From Cloacibacillus sp. An23 (GTDB lineage: Bacteria > Synergistota > Synergistia > Synergistales > Synergistaceae), in contig NZ_NFJQ01000006.1 in NCBI RefSeq assembly GCF_002159945.1, forward strand, positions 62,001 to 126,000: a DNA stretch of 64,000 nt. Direction: 5' to 3'. Positions 60,201 to 64,000 of this stretch are shown piece after piece. A program made the translations under genes and the position numbers. Position 1 is the stretch's first letter. The number at the start of each line of letters is the position of its first letter. The notes beneath the pieces are model-generated. The model saw nothing but the letters and a program-made list of their open reading frames with translations. It was not told the DNA's origin and did not search any database.

Positions 60201-61065
60201 CTCGGGCGGAGCCGGCTTCGACTTCGAGAACAGCGCGTGGGGCGGAAACCTCACTGTGATGGGGACCGACCTCAAGGCGCTGATGGGGCAGCTCGCGCCG
60301 AATATGAAGGGCTCGATAAGCGGCACCGCCGACCTCAAGATACGCGGCGGCGGCGAGACGGGACGCCTTTCCACGCTCAAGGGCGGCGGCGCTCTATCGC
60401 TCAAGAACGGCGAGATATCCGGCTTCAGCTTCGTCGAGAAGGCGAAGAAATTCACCGGGGGCAAGCCGATACGCTATCAGACTGTGCAGGCGACGTTCAC
60501 TTACATGGACGGAATCTTCACGCTTCTGCCGGGCAGCCAGGCCGTGGCCCCGGCCGGCGATATGCTCTACCGCAACGTCATGGTCGACGGCTCGGTGAAC
60601 AGCGATAAGGAGCTCTCGTTCTTCGCGCTCGGCAAGGTCAACATCCGGGCGCTGAACTCCGTGCTCGGGGCTTTCCAGGGCATCATCAGCGCCGGCTCCG
60701 ACCTCGCCTCCGGCACGCTCAACAAGGAGGAGGCGCTTCAGAGCGTCCTCGGCGGCGTCATCTCGGGCTTCGCGAAGAACGAGTTCAAGTTTATCAGCAT
60801 GGGTATAGGCGGCACGGTTTCGGAGCCGGAGATAAAGCACCTGCGCGTATCGCAGGCGATGAACATGCGTTCGTCGAAATCGCTGATACCCTCGAGCGGC
60901 GGCGACCCCGAGGAAAACGAGACGAAGGACGGCAACACCACAGTCCGCTTCAAATTCGAGATACCGATGGGGCCGGGCGCCGACACCGGCGGAGGGCTCA
61001 GCAAGGGAGACTTCGTCGGGCAGACGCTCGAGAATCTCATCAACAACATAGATTTCGGGCTGTAG
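57286..61065 (+). CDS. Large AsmA-like envelope protein
   Basis: This is a 1259-aa protein. A basic cytoplasmic N-terminus (KREKKPRPRGRWW) precedes one transmembrane helix (FIVLLLFVLAGGGGIAYY), then a very long beta-rich periplasmic region starting YLDADLTIGALRWHPVFGLSVRDVEV, typical of AsmA/TamB-type proteins that bridge inner and outer membranes and carry lipid. The C-terminal third includes AsmA-C-like LKGGGALSLKNGEISGF. TTG at 57286 has AAGGTGA just upstream; GTG at 57277 is the alternative. Its presence implies a diderm envelope. It ends 2 bp before cobU. Confidence 0.82.
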   Translation: MQSGVEENINAEAVENKDNKREKKPRPRGRWWQVFIVLLLFVLAGGGGIAYYKMDALSGFVRAQISMYAKQYLDADLTIGALRWHPVFGLSVRDVEVSRGGERLLFVRRISATVSVPSLAGGSPRLARLAVDGADTSMDDIMALIPKSEKKDDAPLNIPIELIFIKNSKIDTPYGVVEFARGALRIADSSHFDAEAELSVNGVPVTLDGEVEHASDGSWRSGGLAVGLAGGRAEVSGAFLPSADVKFSLSDIDLSSVAKLAPQVASYGVSGLLSGNGSASFGGGRIVSEGTGTLNRAVVRGLPLDGVELRWSMSPELIKAELNQGKVFDSELAGSVELDLTQPGKYLKLSASAKNLKFDDWKSSLAGGATEAAASVSGGVSSLSADLEGPLNALRGSIELGPSEVAYKQIKLKELRGSAVFDGRPAGVLDMTASCEGRVMSLKGTLSLGEKIPTDLVFASEGIVLDKVLKSFPQTAKFKTEGSVAVSGTCKGLFGKWVVGLRASTPSVSLDKFGAVSDISLISSYAVESGVFTVERASARWNGVTATASGTFSQKAADGGALDFKGTFKNADVSRFYSYAAILKELNVAGVAHGEWSVKGSPASPAVSAKVATGKARFRTLDIAKLEAGIAYSGDSLKLSPVTAYAGGGSGTVACDVTLPHKDTKGAAVPASWSMSGKFSKVDFSIINGLLGANEDISGEVSGKVTAEDTGGGLNWSFDFSGKKLSWREFRVDELSGVLTGSPKEILIKSTSGVFLKGETSGTGRIAMPEPGQSFSDCALEIRAGVKRLNIYELVRRHLPSVRSVQGLVDGDVVVSGTVGDPKFAVTARVAPFRYRGFMLPIIDVKCGGSMKEVEITEAKAVLRDGDFGAHGRFWLENGEWYGDFGIKGDDIDVRQFGAYFPDSFRSRLGGTANFSMEGSGRLAEISGTGSITSPYLKLLGVEFKNVRAPFFVSKHYLIVEDLKAETNGGTLSGGAGFDFENSAWGGNLTVMGTDLKALMGQLAPNMKGSISGTADLKIRGGGETGRLSTLKGGGALSLKNGEISGFSFVEKAKKFTGGKPIRYQTVQATFTYMDGIFTLLPGSQAVAPAGDMLYRNVMVDGSVNSDKELSFFALGKVNIRALNSVLGAFQGIISAGSDLASGTLNKEEALQSVLGGVISGFAKNEFKFISMGIGGTVSEPEIKHLRVSQAMNMRSSKSLIPSSGGDPEENETKDGNTTVRFKFEIPMGPGADTGGGLSKGDFVGQTLENLINNIDFGL

Positions 61066-61067
61066 CG

Positions 61068-61634
61068 ATGGGAAACATAACTCTAGTGCTCGGAGGAGCG
61101 CGCAGCGGCAAAAGCACCTACGCCGAGAAAATAGCCCTCGCCTACGACGGCCCCGTGACTTACCTAGCGACGGCGGACTGCGCCGACGCGGAGATGGAGA
61201 AGCGCATAGAGCTGCACCGCGCGCGCCGGCCGGCCTCGTGGGCCACGTGGGAGGGCGGCCCGCGCGATCTGCCGCGCGCGGTCGCGGAGATGCGCGGGCT
61301 TATGCTGATGGACTGCCTCACGATGTGGCTGACTCGGCTCTTCCTCGCCTCGCCAGCGTCGGAGGATGGGAGCGAGGAGGAATGGCTCGCCGCCGAGGCT
61401 GAGATTACGGCGCTCGCGCGCGGGCTTTTTGAGAGCGTCCGTGCGGACGCTTCGCTCGTCGTCGTCAGCAACGAGGTCGGCCTCGGCCTCGTGCCGCCCT
61501 ACCGCATGGGGCGGCGCTTCCGCGACGCGCAGGGGCGTATGAACCAGCTCTGCGCCGGATACGCGGAGAACGTCGCGCTCGTCGTCGCCGGATGCCCGCT
61601 GTGGGTCAAGGGCGGCGCGCCGGCCGGCCTGTAA
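61068..61634 (+). CDS. cobU: Adenosylcobinamide kinase/adenosylcobinamide-phosphate guanylyltransferase
   Basis: This 188-aa enzyme opens MGNITLVLGGARSGKSTYAE (P-loop), followed by TYLATADCADAEMEKRIELHRARRP with the guanylylated His region and MDCLTMWLTRL, VVSNEVGLGLVPPYRMGRRFRD. It activates cobinamide to GDP-cobinamide in corrinoid nucleotide-loop assembly. It is followed closely by cobS. Confidence 0.96.
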   Translation: MGNITLVLGGARSGKSTYAEKIALAYDGPVTYLATADCADAEMEKRIELHRARRPASWATWEGGPRDLPRAVAEMRGLMLMDCLTMWLTRLFLASPASEDGSEEEWLAAEAEITALARGLFESVRADASLVVVSNEVGLGLVPPYRMGRRFRDAQGRMNQLCAGYAENVALVVAGCPLWVKGGAPAGL

Positions 61635-61663
61635 AAATTTCGTTTTCTCTTTATTTTACGGAG

Positions 61664-62488
61664 GTGGCTTCGATAGAGGATTTCAAAGGCAAATTCCGCG
61701 AATGCTCCGAACGGCTCGAGGCGGAGCTGACGGCTTCTTCCATGCGCCGCGAGCTCGCGGCGCGCTTCGTAGTGATATGGACTCTGCTCACGCGCATCCC
61801 GCTGCCGCGAAAATGGTGGCCCGAGACGATGCCGGAGGGTAACCGCACGCTCGCGCTTGCGCCCGTCGCGGGCGGCCTCATGGGGCTGCTCACGGGGCTC
61901 GTCGTGACCGCGGCGGGCTGGCTCGGCCTCGCGCCGCTTCCATGCGCGTGGATAGGCGCGGCCTTCTATTTCGTCATAGGCTGGGCGCTGCACCTTGACG
62001 GCTGGGGCGACGTCTGGGACGGCGTGGGCTCCGGGCGCTCGGGCGACAAGCTGCGCGAGGTGATGAAGGACAGCCGCCTCGGCTCGTTTGGCGGCGCGTC
62101 GCTTGTGCTCGCCTTCGGCCTCTGGACGGCGCTGCTTTCGTCGGTAGCGCCCGGCGACAGGCTCGCCGCCTGCGTCACGGCGGCAGCGGCGGCGCGCTTC
62201 GGCGAGAACGCGGCGGCCTATTTCGGGCTGTACCCGTGGGAGAGCGGTATGGCGAAGGGCTGGGTGGACGGCTTCACTCTCTACGACCTTTTCACGGCTT
62301 TGGTCTCTCTCGTTGTTTTTCTGCCGTTCGCTCCGCTCCGTCTGCCGCTCTGCGCGGCGGCCGCGGGGCTCGCCGGATTCGCGGCGGCGCGGTATATGAA
62401 CGAAAGGCTCGGCGGGGTCAACGGCGACGTTATGGGAGCCGTCGCCGTGGCCTCGGAAATTATTTCAATGGCGGTGTGGGCGATATGA
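61664..62488 (+). CDS. cobS: Adenosylcobinamide-GDP ribazoletransferase (cobalamin synthase)
   Basis: This polytopic membrane enzyme of about 274 aa joins GDP-cobinamide to alpha-ribazole. FVVIWTLLTRIPLPRKWWPE, LHLDGWGDVWDGVGSGRSGDKLREVMKDSRLGSFG and the C-terminal LGGVNGDVMGA are family signatures. The start is uncertain: GTG at 61664 is annotated, but the best SD (GGAGG, 61660-61664) is ideally placed for ATA at 61673. Its stop overlaps the next ATG (62485-62488). Confidence 0.93.
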   Translation: MASIEDFKGKFRECSERLEAELTASSMRRELAARFVVIWTLLTRIPLPRKWWPETMPEGNRTLALAPVAGGLMGLLTGLVVTAAGWLGLAPLPCAWIGAAFYFVIGWALHLDGWGDVWDGVGSGRSGDKLREVMKDSRLGSFGGASLVLAFGLWTALLSSVAPGDRLAACVTAAAAARFGENAAAYFGLYPWESGMAKGWVDGFTLYDLFTALVSLVVFLPFAPLRLPLCAAAAGLAGFAAARYMNERLGGVNGDVMGAVAVASEIISMAVWAI

Positions 62489-63297
62489 AAAGACCGAAAC
62501 TTATTGCGCTTGATATGGACGGGACGATGCTGGACGGCGAGAGCCGCCTGACGCTTCGGACGAAAGCCGCTCTGCGCGCCGCGCAGAAGGCCGGGATAAA
62601 GGTGGTCGTGGCGACGGGCCGGATGTACCCCTCGGCGATGATACACATAGAGGACATAGGCATAAAAGGCGCGTGCATCTTCTACAACGGCGCGCTGATA
62701 CGCGACACCGGGACGGGCGAGACCATATACGAGCGCAACCTCGGCCCCGAGCTGGCCGCCGAGATAATGTCGTTCTTCCATAAAAACGGCTGGTACATAC
62801 AGATGTACTCGAACGACACGCTCGTCGTCGAGGACGACGCGGACGAGCGCTGCAGATTTTACGAAAAAATCTGCGGGCAGAAGGCCGTCGCGCTCGGCGA
62901 CAAATTCTGGACATGCGGGCTGGACACGGCGAAGCTTCTCGGCGTCTCCTTCGACAAGGAGATTTTCGCCGCGATGTGCGAGGCGGTGCGGCGCGAGTTC
63001 GGCGGGCGCATATATCAGGCGACGTCGTGGAACGCCTTCATCGAGATGGTACACCCGTCTGTGAACAAGGCCGCGGCGCTGCGGCGCGTCTGCGAGCTGT
63101 ACGGCATAGCGCGCGAGGACGTGATGGCGATAGGCGACGGAGGCAACGACGCCGAGATGGTGCGCTGGGCCGGCACTGGGGTCGCTATGGGCAACGCGCG
63201 CGATTCGGTGAAGGAGGCGGCGGACGTGGTCGCCCCGCCGAACACGGAGGACGGCGCCGCGCGGATAATAGAAGACCTCCTCGTCGCCGCGGAGTAG
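62485..63297 (+). CDS. Cof-type HAD-superfamily phosphatase
   Basis: This 270-aa protein has LIALDMDGTMLDGESRL (motif I), VVATGRMYPSAM (motif II), a C2B cap, the Lys of MVHPSVNKAAALRRV (motif III) and AIGDGGNDAEMVRWAGTGVAMGNA (motif IV). These sugar- or flavin-phosphatases are promiscuous; the ATGA overlap with cobS suggests a possible corrinoid role (for example alpha-ribazole-phosphate phosphatase), which is only inference. Confidence 0.93.
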   Translation: MKRPKLIALDMDGTMLDGESRLTLRTKAALRAAQKAGIKVVVATGRMYPSAMIHIEDIGIKGACIFYNGALIRDTGTGETIYERNLGPELAAEIMSFFHKNGWYIQMYSNDTLVVEDDADERCRFYEKICGQKAVALGDKFWTCGLDTAKLLGVSFDKEIFAAMCEAVRREFGGRIYQATSWNAFIEMVHPSVNKAAALRRVCELYGIAREDVMAIGDGGNDAEMVRWAGTGVAMGNARDSVKEAADVVAPPNTEDGAARIIEDLLVAAE

Positions 63298-63311
63298 AGA
63301 GGAGAAACGCA

Positions 63312-64000
63312 TTGAAGAATTTTTTCAAGCTCGACAAGCCCACGTTTTCATTTGAGATTTTCCCGCCCAAGGGCAAGGGCGACCTTACGCAGATTTTCAA
63401 CACGGTGGACGCTCTCGCGAGCCTCGACCCGGACCTTATAAGCGTCACCTACGGCGCGGGCGGCTCGAGCCGCGAAAACACGGCGGAGATAGCCTCGCGC
63501 ATACAGCGCGACTACGCGATCCCCGCGCTTGCGCACCTTACCTGCATCGGCTCCACGCGCGGCGAGATGCGCGCCATCCTCGACACGCTGCGCGACAAGG
63601 GGATACAGAACATCCTCGCTATGCGCGGCGACATCGTAAACGAAGGGACGAAGGACTTCGCCCACGCGAGCGACCTAATCAAATTCATCAAAGAAAATTA
63701 CGGCTTCCGCATCTTCGCGGCCTGCTATCCGGAAAAGCACATCGAGGCCTACTCGATGGAAGAAGACCTGAAATACCTCAAGGCCAAGTGCGAATGCGGC
63801 GTGGACGCGCTGATAAGCCAGCTTTTCTTCGACAACGAACATTTCTACGAGTTCCGCGATAAAGCTCGCGCGATGGGGATAACCCAGCGCATCGAGGCCG
63901 GCATCATGCCGATAACGTCGCCCTCGCAGATAAACAAGATGGTGACGATGTGCGGCGCTTCCGTCCCGGCGGGCGTGCAGAAGATAATCCGCGCCTACGG
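63312..64000 (+). CDS. metF: 5,10-methylenetetrahydrofolate reductase (3' end beyond window)
   Basis: The 229 visible codons match MetF: FSFEIFPPKGKGDL, LISVTYGAGGSSRENT, AHLTCIGSTRGEM, ILAMRGDI, FAACYPEKHIEA and SQLFFDNEHFYEF. It reduces methylene-THF to methyl-THF, the methyl donor of methionine synthase or corrinoid proteins, which fits the adjacent cobalamin genes. TTG start: GAGGAG lies 7 nt upstream. The gene is cut by the window end. Confidence 0.95.
   Translation, partial: MKNFFKLDKPTFSFEIFPPKGKGDLTQIFNTVDALASLDPDLISVTYGAGGSSRENTAEIASRIQRDYAIPALAHLTCIGSTRGEMRAILDTLRDKGIQNILAMRGDIVNEGTKDFAHASDLIKFIKENYGFRIFAACYPEKHIEAYSMEEDLKYLKAKCECGVDALISQLFFDNEHFYEFRDKARAMGITQRIEAGIMPITSPSQINKMVTMCGASVPAGVQKIIRAY

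Overview
The window is a high-GC bacterial chromosome segment with dense genes, short gaps, many GTG/TTG starts preceded by clear Shine-Dalgarno (SD) sequences, and intrinsic terminators. My best guess, from gene content alone, is an anaerobic amino-acid-fermenting bacterium of the Synergistota (Cloacibacillus/Synergistes-like). The clues are a catabolic-type glutamate dehydrogenase, iron alcohol dehydrogenase, a molybdenum hydroxylase with no FAD subunit, corrinoid genes, Feo ferrous-iron uptake, and hydantoin/ureide catabolism. This placement is an inference.

Layout. 1-1.4 kb: corrinoid genes cbiB-cobD on the minus strand, the latter cut by the window edge. 1.5-6.1 kb: an amidohydrolase on an apparently leaderless transcript, an MrfA-type helicase, an Fe-alcohol dehydrogenase. 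6.2-12.9 kb: an SLC13-type carrier with a divergent LysR regulator, then an MFS carrier downstream of a fused 2Fe-2S/molybdopterin oxidoreductase. 13.2-17.5 kb: a short DtxR-family regulator, then tuf-rpmG-tRNA(Trp)-secE-nusG-rplK-rplA. 17.6-20.4 kb: four minus-strand genes (two unknowns, a secreted protein, a nitrilase-fold amidase) split the ribosomal-protein cluster. 20.4-24.1 kb: rplJ-rplL on their own consensus promoter and attenuator-like leader, a DUF554 membrane protein, and gdhA.

24.3-27.8 kb is the most distinctive part: five tandem paralogues encoding small exported proteins with a shared signal peptide, different Pro/Gly/Lys/Gln-rich repeats, and in three cases a glycine-zipper-like C-terminus, followed by a sixth exported protein. 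28.0-31.6 kb: a feo operon (two FeoA, FeoB, three small membrane or metal-binding proteins). Its promoter carries a box that also occurs at the promoter of the DtxR-family gene. 31.7-35.6 kb: a solitary N6-methylase/specificity fusion with an altered catalytic motif, then three unknown genes, one apparently frameshifted at a C8 tract. 35.7-38.6 kb: a visibly AT-rich insertion holding a single-chain nuclease-methylase-specificity enzyme.

38.6-50.3 kb: nitroreductase, RecQ, a TPR membrane protein, a DUF2156 protein, an exported cyclophilin, a uridine-kinase-like protein, and an SNF2 helicase/SWIM-finger pair. 50.3-57.0 kb: a cupin, a LysR regulator and a divergent operon for a cyclic ureide or hydantoin (racemase, two-part Na+ symporter, cyclic amidohydrolase, M20 amidohydrolase). 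57.3-64 kb: a large AsmA-like envelope protein, cobU, cobS, a Cof-type HAD phosphatase, and metF, cut by the window end.

The candidates for something undescribed are the proline-rich exported array, the three-gene unknown operon with the C8 tract, and the recurrent promoter boxes.
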